DNA of 48,821 nt from Curtobacterium sp. MMLR14_010. Lineage in GTDB: Bacteria > Actinomycetota > Actinomycetes > Actinomycetales > Microbacteriaceae. The notes beneath the pieces were generated by a model. It saw nothing but the letters and a program-made list of their open reading frames with translations, had not been told where the DNA came from and did no database searches. The stretch spans positions 1 to 48,821 of the forward strand of contig NZ_MJGV01000057.1 of assembly GCF_001865015.1 (NCBI RefSeq). Direction: 5' to 3'. Made by a program: the position numbers and the translations under genes. Below are positions 9,681-18,541 of this stretch, in pieces; position 1 is the stretch's first letter, and the number at the start of each line of letters is the position of its first letter.

Positions 9681-11729
9681 TCATCGTCGGGCGCGGAGTC
9701 GTCGCGCGGACAGCAGTCCCCCGCCGGTCAGCAGGAACAGCAGGGCCGCACCTCCGGCCAGCGGGAGCCCGGACGCGCCGGTGAACGCCAGGCTGCCGTC
9801 AGGCCCACCCGCCGCTCCGCCACCAGCAGGCGGCACCGCCCCGGGCTGCGCCGTCGGGGACGGTCGAGCCGGAGACGGCGAGGCGGTCGGAGCCGGAGAC
9901 GGCGAGGCGGTCGGAGTCGGAGTGCCGGCACCGGGGACCGGCACGGCAGCGGGGACGGTCACCTGAACGCTCGCCTGCACCGGGTCCGACGCACCGAACA
10001 CGCCGTCGGGCGTCGCTTCGACCGCGACCTCGACCGTCCGTGGCTCGTCGACGGGCACCGCGACGACCACGGACGTGTCCTCGCCAGGAGCCAGGTCGGG
10101 CACCGGGGTCGGGGTGACTCCGGGGACGTCGACCTGGACGTCGACGAGTGGCACGTCGCCGGGGTTCGTCACGGTCACGGGGACGTCCACGGTCGTCGCT
10201 CCCGCCGCAGGCGTCGCCGGCTCCTCGGCCGCCACCGTCACGGCGGGCTGCTCGACGGAGACCTCGGCGGTCGCGGCGGCCGACGTCACGCCGGTCGTCG
10301 TGCCGGAGACGATCGCGGAAGCCGTCGCGGTGTTCCGGACCGAACCAGCGATCACGTCCGCGGCGGACACCGCGGTGGGCGTGGTGGTGCGGCAGGTGGT
10401 GCTGTCCCCGGGGGCGAGCGTGTCCGACTCACAGACGACGGCGCCGGCGGTGGGGTCGTCGACGGCGACCGACGTCAGCGGCACCTGCCCGGCGTTGGTG
10501 GCCGTGAAGGTCCAGCCGACGGCGTCATCCGCACCGAACAGCCCGTTGCCGTCCGCGTCGACGGGGACGGCCCGCTTCGTCAGCGTCAGGCCGGGGGGCA
10601 GCGCCGTGTTCGTCACCGTGCACCGCACGGCGTCGCCGACACCCACCGGGATCGCAGCACTCGTGCCGACGTCGTCGCCCTCGGGCAACGCTCCGCTCCC
10701 GCCGGTGCGCGTGCACGACCAGGACGGCGCTGCGTACCGGCTCGGGTCGGTCGTCCCCACCGGACGCTCGGAGAAGGTCAACGGGTTGCCGTCGGCGGAC
10801 ACGAGCACGGTCACGTCACCGGTGGTCGCGGAGCCGTCGGTGCTGCCCGTGGTCGCTGCCGTCGCCACCTGTCGCCCGGCGGCATCGGACACGGCAACGG
10901 AGAACGCGTCGCTGCCGAACCCGCCGACGAGCTGCTTCGTGACGGACACGCGGGACACGAGGACGCCGAACGCGACCCCCTCGCGGCCACCGCCGACCAT
11001 GCGCTGCGTGAAGGTCGTCGGGGTGTCGGCCGCGACGATCGCCGTGCCGGTGGGGCTGTCGACCGAGCCGGTGCAGGACACCGTCGTCGTGCCGATCCCG
11101 GTGAAGCCGGCTCCGCACGCGCTGCCGAGGTCGTCCCCGCCGTCCGCCCGGGTGGTGAGCGAGGTGAACGGCGCGTCCGAGGTCCACGTGATCGACTCAC
11201 CCCGTGCGGTGGACTCGGCGTCCGCTCCGACGAGGGACCACCCTTGCACCGACTGTCCGGCAGCGTCCGTCACGGCGATGTCGGCGAGCGTCGCGGTGGT
11301 CGTCGCACGGCCGGTGGTCCCGGTGCGGTCCGCCTGGTACAGCGCCGGACGGATCGTCTGGTCGACACCGGTGTAGTGGCCTCGGGTGCCGAGGTAGGCG
11401 CCACCCCAGGTCGGGAAGGCCTTGGCGGCGACCGGGTACCCGGTCACCGTCATCGTGGCGGCCAACCGGTAGCCGCCGGGCAGGTCGAGGCGCAGCGGCT
11501 GCGGGCTCCCCACGGCCGCGGGGTCGACGGACGACAGATCGAGCCAGCAGAGCGTGTCGGCGTACCTCCCGCTCCCGCTCGCCGAGTAGTCGCATCCCGG
11601 CGCTGCCGGAGCCGCGGCGGCAGGCGCGTCGGCTCCTGGTCCCAGACCGAACACCCCACCGACCACCAGACCGGCGGCAGCAAGTGCCCCGACGAACGAC
11701 CATGAACGACGACGCACCCTGATCCCCAT
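9681..11729 (-). CDS. Sortase-anchored surface protein with DUF11/CARDB-type Ig-like repeats
   Basis: 682 residues. A signal peptide (RVRRRSWSFVGALAAAG, cleavage near the Ala-rich stretch at ~40) leads into an N-terminal adhesin-like domain: CDYSASGSGRYADTLCWLDL, then DLPGGY. Next come Ig-like repeats with VTNTALPPGLTLTKRAV and WTFTATNAGQVPLTSVAVDD, typical of DUF11-like or CARDB modules. A Pro/Ser/Thr spacer (about 605-635) is followed by the sorting signal LAFTG near 646, a hydrophobic helix and an RRLRARR tail. LAxTG is the form used by actinobacterial class E sortase. The protein should be displayed on the cell wall; its ligand is unknown. ATG at 11729 has TAGCGT seven bases upstream. It is a single gene downstream of the sucCD terminator. 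Confidence 0.85.
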   Translation of the reverse strand: MGIRVRRRSWSFVGALAAAGLVVGGVFGLGPGADAPAAAAPAAPGCDYSASGSGRYADTLCWLDLSSVDPAAVGSPQPLRLDLPGGYRLAATMTVTGYPVAAKAFPTWGGAYLGTRGHYTGVDQTIRPALYQADRTGTTGRATTTATLADIAVTDAAGQSVQGWSLVGADAESTARGESITWTSDAPFTSLTTRADGGDDLGSACGAGFTGIGTTTVSCTGSVDSPTGTAIVAADTPTTFTQRMVGGGREGVAFGVLVSRVSVTKQLVGGFGSDAFSVAVSDAAGRQVATAATTGSTDGSATTGDVTVLVSADGNPLTFSERPVGTTDPSRYAAPSWSCTRTGGSGALPEGDDVGTSAAIPVGVGDAVRCTVTNTALPPGLTLTKRAVPVDADGNGLFGADDAVGWTFTATNAGQVPLTSVAVDDPTAGAVVCESDTLAPGDSTTCRTTTPTAVSAADVIAGSVRNTATASAIVSGTTTGVTSAAATAEVSVEQPAVTVAAEEPATPAAGATTVDVPVTVTNPGDVPLVDVQVDVPGVTPTPVPDLAPGEDTSVVVAVPVDEPRTVEVAVEATPDGVFGASDPVQASVQVTVPAAVPVPGAGTPTPTASPSPAPTASPSPARPSPTAQPGAVPPAGGGAAGGPDGSLAFTGASGLPLAGGAALLFLLTGGGLLSARRLRARR

Positions 11730-11736
11730 GGCGAGG

Positions 11737-11742
11737 ACGCTA
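11737..11742 (-). promoter_or_regulatory. -10-like element upstream of the surface-protein gene
   Basis: TAGCGT on the minus strand is seven bases from the ATG at 11729. It lies between the sucCD terminator and the gene, so an independent promoter makes sense here. Confidence 0.35.
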
Positions 11743-11779
11743 CCCGGGCGGTCGCGGCGCGTCCGGCCACAGGAACGAC

Positions 11780-11813
11780 GGGAGGCTCGGTGCCAGCTGG
11801 CACCGAGCCTCCC
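11780..11813 (-). terminator. sucCD terminator; perfect 34-bp palindrome of the GGGAGGCTCGGTGC family
   Basis: GGGAGGCTCGGTGCCAG is followed directly by its exact reverse complement. It starts 27 bases past the sucD stop, so it should form a very stable hairpin at the end of the sucCD transcript. The same 14-nt arms recur at 16847-16881, and a variant ends glpD. Confidence 0.75.
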
Positions 11814-11839
11814 GGCAGTCCCCGTGGGGACGCGCGCCG

Positions 11840-12727
<888 letters not shown>

Positions 12728-12738
12728 GGTCAGTCCCT

Positions 12739-13908
12739 TCAGGCCGCGGCAGCGGCGAGTTCGGCGGCCTTCTCGGCCGCGTCGTCCATGGTCGCGGCGA
12801 CGGTGACGAGCGGGTGCGCTGCCTCCGCCAGGATCCGTCGGCCTTCTTCCACGTTGTTGCCGTCCAGGCGGACGACGAGCGGCTTGGTGGCCGCGTCGCC
12901 GAGGATGCCCAGCGCGGCGACGATGCCGTTCGCGACGGCGTCGCAGGCGGTGATACCGCCGAAGACGTTCACGAAGACGCTCTTCACCTGGGGGTCGCCG
13001 AGGATGACGTCGAGGCCGTTGGCCATCACCTCTGCGGAGGCGCCGCCACCGATGTCGAGGAAGTTCGCGGGCTTCACGCCGCCGTGGCGCTCACCGGCGT
13101 AGGCGACGACGTCGAGCGTCGACATGACGAGCCCCGCGCCGTTGCCGATGACGCCGACCTGGCCGTCGAGCTTGACGTAGTTGAGGCCGTGGGCCTTCGC
13201 CTTGGCCTCGAGCGGGTCCTCGCTGGCGGTGTCCTCGAGGGCCTTGTGGTTCTCGTGCCGGAAGTCGGCGTTCTCGTCGAGCGAGACCTTGCCGTCGAGC
13301 GCGACGATCTGGCCGTCGCCCGTGCGGACGAGGGGGTTGACCTCGACGAGGGTGGCGTCCTCGCCGGCGAAGACGTCGTAGAGCTTCACGAACACGCTCG
13401 CGACCTGCGTGACGAGTTCGTCGGGGAAGCCGGCCTGGCGCGCGATGGCCTCGCCCGCTTCCTGGTTGATCCCCGTCAGCGGGTTGACCTCGACGCGGGC
13501 GAGCGCCTCGGGCTTCTCGACCGCGAGCTGCTCGATCTCCATGCCGCCCTCCACGCTGACGAGCGACAGGTAGGAGCGGTTCGCGCGGTCCAGCAGCACG
13601 GAGAAGTAGAACTCCTCGGCGATGTCGGCACCCTGCGCGACCATGACGCGCTGGACGGTGTGGCCCTTGATGTCGAGGCCGAGGATGGCCTGCGCGTGCT
13701 CGAAGGCCTCGTCGGGGGTCTTCGCGACCTTGACGCCGCCGGCCTTGCCGCGGCCGCCGACCTTCACCTGCGCCTTGACGACGACCACGCCGCCGATCTG
13801 CTCGGCTGCCGCCCTCGCTTCCTCGGGGGTGTCGGCGATGATGCCCTGCAGCACAGGGACGCCGTAGGACTCGAAGAGGTCCCTGGCCTGGTACTCGAAA
13901 AGATCCAC
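12739..13908 (-). CDS. sucC: Succinate-CoA ligase [ADP/GDP-forming], beta subunit
   Basis: 389 residues from GTG at 13908, giving the standard N-terminus (M/V)[25 protein letters not shown] purine stretch lies upstream; the upstream in-frame ATG would add ~95 non-homologous residues and is rejected. It has an ATP-grasp domain with [18 protein letters not shown] and EVNPLV, and a C-terminal CoA-ligase domain with [10 protein letters not shown] and [10 protein letters not shown]. It works with SucD to convert succinyl-CoA to succinate with ATP or GTP formation. Confidence 0.98.
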   Translation of the reverse strand: MDLFEYQARDLFESYGVPVLQGIIADTPEEARAAAEQIGGVVVVKAQVKVGGRGKAGGVKVAKTPDEAFEHAQAILGLDIKGHTVQRVMVAQGADIAEEFYFSVLLDRANRSYLSLVSVEGGMEIEQLAVEKPEALARVEVNPLTGINQEAGEAIARQAGFPDELVTQVASVFVKLYDVFAGEDATLVEVNPLVRTGDGQIVALDGKVSLDENADFRHENHKALEDTASEDPLEAKAKAHGLNYVKLDGQVGVIGNGAGLVMSTLDVVAYAGERHGGVKPANFLDIGGGASAEVMANGLDVILGDPQVKSVFVNVFGGITACDAVANGIVAALGILGDAATKPLVVRLDGNNVEEGRRILAEAAHPLVTVAATMDDAAEKAAELAAAAA

Positions 13909-14011
13909 GCTGTTCTTCTTCCCGCACGGTGTCGTGCGATCGGCATCGGTTTCGCAGGTCGCAGCACTCTTCGTCGAGGGTCGCTCGATGTCGAGACAAC
14001 GGCCGGGACCG

Positions 14012-14017
14012 AGCCTA
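14012..14017 (-). promoter_or_regulatory. -10-like element of the sucCD promoter
   Basis: TAGGCT on the minus strand about 100 bases before the sucC start would give a ~95-nt leader. A clear -35 is not visible. The hexamer is identical to those upstream of purN, guaB3 and the Bax-inhibitor gene. Confidence 0.35.
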
Positions 14018-14095
14018 GCGGTGGCGGGTGAACGCCGGGTGCGCGGTGCTGCGGCAGCGGCGGAGGACGACCCCGGACCACCCGATGGCCACGAC

Positions 14096-14138
14096 GCGCA
14101 CCCGTGGCCGCGTCGCGCACCCGTGGCCGCGTCGCGCA
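14096..14138. repeat. 19-bp tandem repeat in the sucC-recQ divergent region
   Basis: GCGCACCCGTGGCCGCGTC occurs twice in direct succession (14096-14114, 14115-14133), followed by the first five bases of a third copy. It lies about 45 bases before the helicase start codon, between two divergent genes. Confidence 0.8.
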
Positions 14139-14180
14139 TCGCCGGGCTGACCGCAAGCAGCCGCTCGGCACGGTGGACCG

Positions 14181-15806
14181 ATGCACGACGCACTCCGCTC
14201 CCAGGCCGCCGACGTCTTCGGCTGGCAGCTCCGCCCGGACCAGCAGACGGTCATCGACGCCGTCCTCGACGGGCGCGACGCCCTGGCCGTGATGCCGACC
14301 GGTTCCGGCAAGTCCGCCACCTACCAGGTGGCCGGTCTGGCGCTCGACGCGCTCGTGCTCGTCGTCTCGCCCCTCGTCGCCCTGCAGGAGGACCAGGTGG
14401 TCGGCCTCGCGGAGCACCCCGACGCGCCCCGGGCCGTCACGGTGAACGCCACGAAGCGCTCCCGCGACCTGACCGAGGCGTGGGACGCGGTCACGGCGGG
14501 CGAGGTCCGCTACGTGTTCCTCGCACCCGAGCAGCTGGCGAAGGAGGACGTGCAGGAGCGGCTCCGCGCGGTCGGGGTCGCCCTGGTCGCCGTCGACGAG
14601 GCGCACTGCGTCTCCTCGTGGGGCCACGACTTCCGCCCGGACTACCTCGGGCTCGGCGAGGCGATCGAGCGGCTCGGACGTCCGCCGGTCCTCGCGCTCA
14701 CCGCGACGGGCTCCTCCCCGGTGCGGGACGACGTCGTCGCCCGCCTCGGCATGCGGGACCCGCTGGTGCTCGCCGCCGGGTTCGACCGACCGGAGCTGCG
14801 GCTCGAGGTGCGCCGCCACGAGGACGAGGACGGCAAGCGCGAGGCCGTCGTCGAGCAGGTCGCGGGGCTCGACGGCGTCGGCATCGTCTACGTCGCCACC
14901 CGCGCGGAGACCCTCGTCTACGCGGACGAGCTCGTGGAGAGCGGACGGGTCGCTCAGCCCTACCACGCTGGTCTCCGGGTGAAGGACCGCGAGCGCGTCC
15001 TCGCCGGCTTCCACGACGGGTCCATCGAGGTCGTCGTCGCCACGAGCGCGTTCGGCATGGGCATCGACAAGGCCGACGTCCGCTTCGTCGTGCACGCCGA
15101 CGTGCCCGAGTCAGTCGACGCCTACTACCAGGAGGTCGGCCGCGCCGGCCGTGACGGCGACCCCGCCCTGGCGACCCTGCACTACCGCGCCGAGGACCTC
15201 GGCCTTCGCCGGTTCTTCGCCGCCGGCAGCCCCGCGCCGAAGTCGCTGCGCGCGGTGTTCGACGCGGTGCCCGTCGACGGCGCGATCGCCCGCTCGGCAC
15301 TGCCGGACGCGTCCGGCACGGCCGCCCGCACCGCCGGCCGCGCCGCGAACGCCCTCATCGAGGCGGGCGTCCTGGTCGACGGCCACGACGGCATCGCCCG
15401 CGCCGACGACGCCCCGGCGAGCGCCGACGCGGCAGCCACCGCCGCCAAGGAGCGGGCGCGTGAGCGGGAGCAGATCGAGGAGTCCAGGATCGCGATGATG
15501 CGGCAGTTCGCCGAGACGAACAGCTGCCGACGCCAGTTCCTGCTCGGGTACTTCGGCGACGAGCTGCCAGAGCCCTGCGGCAACTGCGACACCTGCACGT
15601 CCGGCACGGCCGAGCAGACGCACGCGGCCGACGGCAGCCACGACGCCGAGTGGCCGCCGGACGCCGCGGTGGAGCACCCGCAGTGGGGCCACGGCACGGT
15701 GATGAGCACGGAGGACGACCGCCTGACGGTCTTCTTCGACTCGGCGGGCTACCGGACCCTCGCCCTGGCCGACGTCGAGGAACGCGGGCTGCTCGAACGC
15801 GTCTGA
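14181..15806 (+). CDS. RecQ-family ATP-dependent DNA helicase
   Basis: 541 residues, a 3'-5' superfamily 2 helicase. Visible motifs: Walker [13 protein letters not shown] near 38, DEAHC followed by [12 protein letters not shown] near 139, ALTATGSS near 170, and motif [26 protein letters not shown]...[12 protein letters not shown] near 290-325. A C-terminal zinc site has four Cys (C at ~448, then CGNCDTC at ~467-473). There is no HRDC domain; the last ~60 residues form a small basic-acidic module ending in [10 protein letters not shown]...[11 protein letters not shown]. It is shorter than E. coli RecQ and resembles the short actinobacterial RecQ-like helicases. Upstream of the ATG is CACGGT then six bases, a possible -10 for a leaderless message. 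Confidence 0.92.
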   Translation: MHDALRSQAADVFGWQLRPDQQTVIDAVLDGRDALAVMPTGSGKSATYQVAGLALDALVLVVSPLVALQEDQVVGLAEHPDAPRAVTVNATKRSRDLTEAWDAVTAGEVRYVFLAPEQLAKEDVQERLRAVGVALVAVDEAHCVSSWGHDFRPDYLGLGEAIERLGRPPVLALTATGSSPVRDDVVARLGMRDPLVLAAGFDRPELRLEVRRHEDEDGKREAVVEQVAGLDGVGIVYVATRAETLVYADELVESGRVAQPYHAGLRVKDRERVLAGFHDGSIEVVVATSAFGMGIDKADVRFVVHADVPESVDAYYQEVGRAGRDGDPALATLHYRAEDLGLRRFFAAGSPAPKSLRAVFDAVPVDGAIARSALPDASGTAARTAGRAANALIEAGVLVDGHDGIARADDAPASADAAATAAKERAREREQIEESRIAMMRQFAETNSCRRQFLLGYFGDELPEPCGNCDTCTSGTAEQTHAADGSHDAEWPPDAAVEHPQWGHGTVMSTEDDRLTVFFDSAGYRTLALADVEERGLLERV

Positions 15807-15826
15807 GCCGACGCCCACGGGGGGAC

Positions 15827-15860
15827 GCGCGGTCGCTCCACCTGACGGCGGCGACCGCGC
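15827..15860 (+). terminator. Hairpin downstream of the RecQ-like helicase
   Basis: GCGCGGTCGC (15827-15836) pairs perfectly with GCGACCGCGC (15851-15860) across a 14-nt loop, 20 bases after the stop codon. There is no U-tract, as is usual in GC-rich actinomycetes. Confidence 0.5.
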
Positions 15861-15993
15861 TCCACTCCCCCGAGCAGAGGCGAGTGTGCACGGTCATCGT
15901 GTCCGCCTGGTGACGTGCCGGTGAACGCTCGACATCCTGGGCACCCCACCAGTGACGCGGCGTACACAAGGACCCCCCACGGAAGGAGCGCGG

Positions 15994-16410
15994 ATGAGCG
16001 CGGAACAGAACCAACAGGCACAGGAACGACTCGGCGAGATCCTGGAGGCGCGGGCGTTCGAGCGGTTCTCCGAGGTGTGGGCCGAGGACGTCGTGGACCA
16101 CGACCCGGGCCCCGACCAGGCCCCCGGGCTCGAGGGCATCGTCGCGTTCTGGCAGGACTTCACGACGGCGTTCCCGGACCTGTCGCTCGAGCCAGACCCA
16201 CTCGTCGTCACCGACGACTTCATCACGGCCGTCTTCACCATCCGTGGCACGCACACCGGTCCGTTCCAGGGCCACGAGGCCACCGGCAAGGCGTTCACGG
16301 TGCGCGGCATCCAGGTGTCGAAGTTCCGCGACGGCAAGATCGCCGAGCGCTGGGGTGCCACCGACGAGAAGGGCCTCGCCGAGCAGCTCGGCCTGGCCGC
16401 GCACGCCTGA
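15994..16410 (+). CDS. SnoaL-like ester cyclase family protein
   Basis: 138 residues from ATG at 15994, chosen for the GGAAGGAG site eight bases upstream. It belongs to the NTF2-like fold group: VVDHDPGPDQAPGLEGI, AFPDLSLE, FTIRGTHTGPFQGHEATGK and SKFRDGKIAERWGATDEKGLAEQLG match the 'ester cyclase' subgroup of SnoaL-like proteins. Actual polyketide cyclase activity is unlikely, since no biosynthetic genes are nearby; the substrate is unknown. It is followed after 37 bases by a small acidic protein gene with its own ribosome site. Confidence 0.85.
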   Translation: MSAEQNQQAQERLGEILEARAFERFSEVWAEDVVDHDPGPDQAPGLEGIVAFWQDFTTAFPDLSLEPDPLVVTDDFITAVFTIRGTHTGPFQGHEATGKAFTVRGIQVSKFRDGKIAERWGATDEKGLAEQLGLAAHA

Positions 16411-16447
16411 CCCCTCCCTGACCCCGATCCACCGAAGGAGCACCACC

Positions 16448-16732
16448 ATGAGCGACCCCGGCATCAGCCCAGCAGACGACCAGGTACGCCGCGACGACGA
16501 CATCGACCGGGAGCACGTCGGCCCGTACGAGGTCGACGAGACCGAGGAGTCCCTGGAGACCGTCACGAACGACGCCGTCGCCGGCGAGACCGTCGAGCCG
16601 CAGCCGGGTGACGGCACCGACGACGGCCCCACGGGTGGCGCGCCGCGCGAGGCCTCGGCCGACCTGTGGGAGCACGACGACGACACCGAGCGCCCCGACC
16701 TCGGGAACGACCTCGGTACGAAGCCGCTCTGA
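16448..16732 (+). CDS. Small acidic, probably disordered protein
   Basis: 94 residues; ATG has AAGGAG eight bases upstream. About a third of the residues are Asp or Glu and there is no hydrophobic core, Cys or membrane segment. Stretches such as RRDDDIDREHVGPYEVDETEE and HDDDTERPDLGNDLG suggest an unstructured protein. I do not recognise the family. Spacing and orientation suggest co-transcription with the SnoaL-like gene. The strong ribosome site and third-position GC bias support its being real. Confidence 0.7.
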   Translation: MSDPGISPADDQVRRDDDIDREHVGPYEVDETEESLETVTNDAVAGETVEPQPGDGTDDGPTGGAPREASADLWEHDDDTERPDLGNDLGTKPL

Positions 16733-16760
16733 CCTGCCTCCGGCACGCCATGATGGTGCC

Positions 16761-17651
16761 GTGAGCAGTGACCAGACTGGGCCCACGCGGGCCGGTTCCG
16801 GCGCGGCGCGGAGCTTGCGGAGCGCCGTGACGGCCGAGCCCGTGGGGGGAGGCTCGGTGCCGGACGCGCACCGAGCCTCCCGTCCGTCGCGTGGCGGGGA
16901 CCGCGCCCTCGCCCACGTCCTCGCGGACAGCACGCCGGTCGTCGCCGGCGGTCGCGCGATCCTGCTGCAGATCGCGGACCCGGTGGTCGCCGCCGGCGTC
17001 CGCCGGCACTCCGACTTCGCCCGGCGGCCGCAGCAGCGGCTCGCCCACACGCTGATGTACGTCTACGCGGTGGTGCTCGGCACCCCGTCCGACGCCGCCA
17101 CGGCGGCCGCGTTCGTGAACCACGCGCACGTGCCGGTGGCCGGTGCGGACGACGTCGACCGGCAGCTCTGGGTGGCGGCGACGCTCTACGACTCGGCGCT
17201 CCGGGCGCACGAGGCCTTCGGTGCCCCGGTGCCCGCCGAGCTGGCGCAGCGGATGCTCGACGCCTACGCGCCCCTCGGCATCGCGCTGCGGGTGCCCGCG
17301 GACCGATGGCCCGACTCGGTCGCCGCCTTCGAGGCCTACTGGGACCACACCCTGGCGACCCTCCGCGTGACCGACGACGCCCGCGGGGTCGTCCGCGACC
17401 TGCTGCACCCGCGGTTCGCACCGTTCTGGGTCCGCGCCGCGATGCCCCTCGTCCGGATCGTCACGGTCGGACTGCTGCCGGACGCCGTGCGCACGCAGTA
17501 CGGCTTCGCGTGGGGCCCTCGCGAGGAGCGGCGCTTCCGCCGGGTCAGCGCGGGACTCCGCCGCGTGCGGGCGGTCGTGCCGGGTCCGCTCCTGCGCCTC
17601 CCGGGGCCGCTGCTGATCCGCGCGATGCGACGGATGGTCGACCGACACTGA
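16761..17651 (+). CDS. DUF2236 / MpaB-like oxygenase family protein
   Basis: 296 residues from GTG at 16761. The domain runs from about residue 50 (STPVVAGGRAILLQIADPVVAAGV) to 260, with RRPQQRLAHTLMYVYAVVLGT, NHAHVPVAG and LWVAATLYDSALRAHEAFG, as in the DUF2236 family related to heme-binding rubber oxygenase/MpaB. The block usually seen as WVHATL reads WVAATL here, so a His common in relatives is missing. The start is uncertain: a 14-bp-stem hairpin of the GGGAGGCTCGGTGC family sits inside the frame at 16847-16881. A GTG at 16857, within that hairpin, has GGGGAGG directly upstream and is an alternative start. Confidence 0.78.
   Translation: MSSDQTGPTRAGSGAARSLRSAVTAEPVGGGSVPDAHRASRPSRGGDRALAHVLADSTPVVAGGRAILLQIADPVVAAGVRRHSDFARRPQQRLAHTLMYVYAVVLGTPSDAATAAAFVNHAHVPVAGADDVDRQLWVAATLYDSALRAHEAFGAPVPAELAQRMLDAYAPLGIALRVPADRWPDSVAAFEAYWDHTLATLRVTDDARGVVRDLLHPRFAPFWVRAAMPLVRIVTVGLLPDAVRTQYGFAWGPREERRFRRVSAGLRRVRAVVPGPLLRLPGPLLIRAMRRMVDRH
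16847..16881. repeat. GGGAGGCTCGGTGC inverted repeat inside the DUF2236 reading frame
   Basis: GGGAGGCTCGGTGC (16847-16860) and its exact complement GCACCGAGCCTCCC (16868-16881) flank a 7-nt loop. The arms are identical to the inner arms of the sucCD terminator at 11780-11813. Here the element lies within the 5' coding part of the DUF2236 gene, or just ahead of it if translation starts at 16857. Confidence 0.85.
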
Positions 17652-17658
17652 GCAAGTT

Positions 17659-17675
17659 CTTGTCAGACTGACAAG
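17659..17675. promoter_or_regulatory. Predicted NrtR operator
   Basis: CTTGTCAGACTGACAAG is a perfect 17-bp palindrome (centre at 17667). It overlaps the -35 hexamer of the predicted promoter, so bound protein would block RNA polymerase. The NrtR repressor gene is in the operon it precedes, and the TGTCA-n-TGACA core resembles known actinobacterial NrtR sites. Assignment to NrtR is inference. Confidence 0.7.
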
Positions 17676-17689
17676 TACCGTGCTACGGT
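17660..17689 (+). promoter_or_regulatory. Promoter of the NAD-salvage operon, leaderless
   Basis: TTGTCA (17660-17665), an 18-base spacer and TACGGT (17684-17689). The expected +1 is at 17696, the A of the ATG, so the transcript should be leaderless; no Shine-Dalgarno sequence is present. The same TACGGT with an 18-base spacer is found at 26980-27009. Confidence 0.65.
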
Positions 17690-17695
17690 CGGGTC

Positions 17696-18541
17696 ATGGC
17701 AGTCGAACTCAGCACCCGGGACAGCCGGGGCACCCAGACGACACCGACGTTCTCCACGATGCGGTTCCCCGCGGGTGAAGCCCACGTCAAGGTCGCGGAC
17801 GACCACGCCGACGCGGCGGAGCTCACCGAGATCGCGACCCTCCGCGGCGCGAGCGGCGACGACCTGATGATGCTCGGCATGTGGGCCGACGCGGTGCGGC
17901 AGCGGGGATCGAAGTCCGTCGCGCTCGTCCCCTACCTGCCCGGCGCCCGCCAGGACCGCGGCATCCCCTTCGGGGCGAAGGTCTACGCCGACGTCATCAA
18001 CGGCTTCGGCATCGACCAGGTCATCGCGTTCGACCCGCACTCGCCGGTCATCGTCGGGCTCATCGAGCACCTGACCGTGGTCACCAGCGAGCGGGTCGTG
18101 CGTGACGCCGTGGTCGGCGCTCCCGGCACCGACCAGCGCTACCAGGGCATCATCGCCCCGGACAAGGGTGCCGTCGCCCGGGCCACGGCCGTCGCCGAGG
18201 CGTGCGACCTGCCCGTGTACAAGGCCAAGAAGCACCGCAACCCGGACACCGGCAAGCTCGACGGCTTCAGCTGCGAGCCACTGCCAGACACCGGCCGCTT
18301 CCTGGTGGTCGACGACATCTGCGACGGCGGCGGCACCTTCATGGGCCTCGCCGGGTCCACGGGCCTCCGGAAGGACCGCCTGGGCCTCTGGGTCTCGCAC
18401 GGGGTCTTCTCCGGCCGGGCCACGGCGCTCGCGGAGCACTTCGGCGAGATCGTCACCACCGACTCCTACCCGGCGCAGTCCGAGGTCCCCGGCCTCGTGA
18501 CCGTCCCCCTCACCCCCTTCCTGACGGAGCAGATCCGATGA
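17696..18541 (+). CDS. PRPP-synthetase-like phosphoribosyl pyrophosphokinase
   Basis: 281 residues, clearly in the Prs family but short (normal ~310-325) and diverged. PYLPGARQDRG near 79, FDPHSP near 112 and the PRPP loop VVDDICDGGGTF at ~203-215 are visible. The usual N-terminal ATP-binding loop (ESVRGxDVF type) is replaced by TLRGASGDDLMML, and the usual KRR catalytic strand reads VYKAKKHRNPDTGK. The stop overlaps the NAMPT-like start by ATGA. It may supply PRPP to that enzyme. Alternatively it may pyrophosphorylate ADP-ribose, as Adps does in the phage NARP1 pathway, whose genes are also annotated as prs beside nadV. Family membership is firm; the substrate is not. Confidence 0.85.
   Translation: MAVELSTRDSRGTQTTPTFSTMRFPAGEAHVKVADDHADAAELTEIATLRGASGDDLMMLGMWADAVRQRGSKSVALVPYLPGARQDRGIPFGAKVYADVINGFGIDQVIAFDPHSPVIVGLIEHLTVVTSERVVRDAVVGAPGTDQRYQGIIAPDKGAVARATAVAEACDLPVYKAKKHRNPDTGKLDGFSCEPLPDTGRFLVVDDICDGGGTFMGLAGSTGLRKDRLGLWVSHGVFSGRATALAEHFGEIVTTDSYPAQSEVPGLVTVPLTPFLTEQIR

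Noticed and set aside
7465..9966. 833-codon plus-strand ORF opposite the PerM-like gene
   Set aside because: Antisense shadow; the minus-strand frame has membrane helices and conserved synteny.
9681..11729. Phage tail or toxin-like interpretation of the repetitive surface protein
   Set aside because: The signal peptide, DUF11-like repeats, Pro/Ser/Thr spacer and LAFTG-helix-Arg tail fit a sortase-anchored surface protein, and there are no phage genes nearby.
13909..14193. N-terminal extension of sucC to an upstream ATG
   Set aside because: The extension is Arg/Ala-rich and unrelated to SucC, crosses the 19-bp tandem repeat and the predicted promoter, and the GTG at 13908 gives the standard N-terminus.
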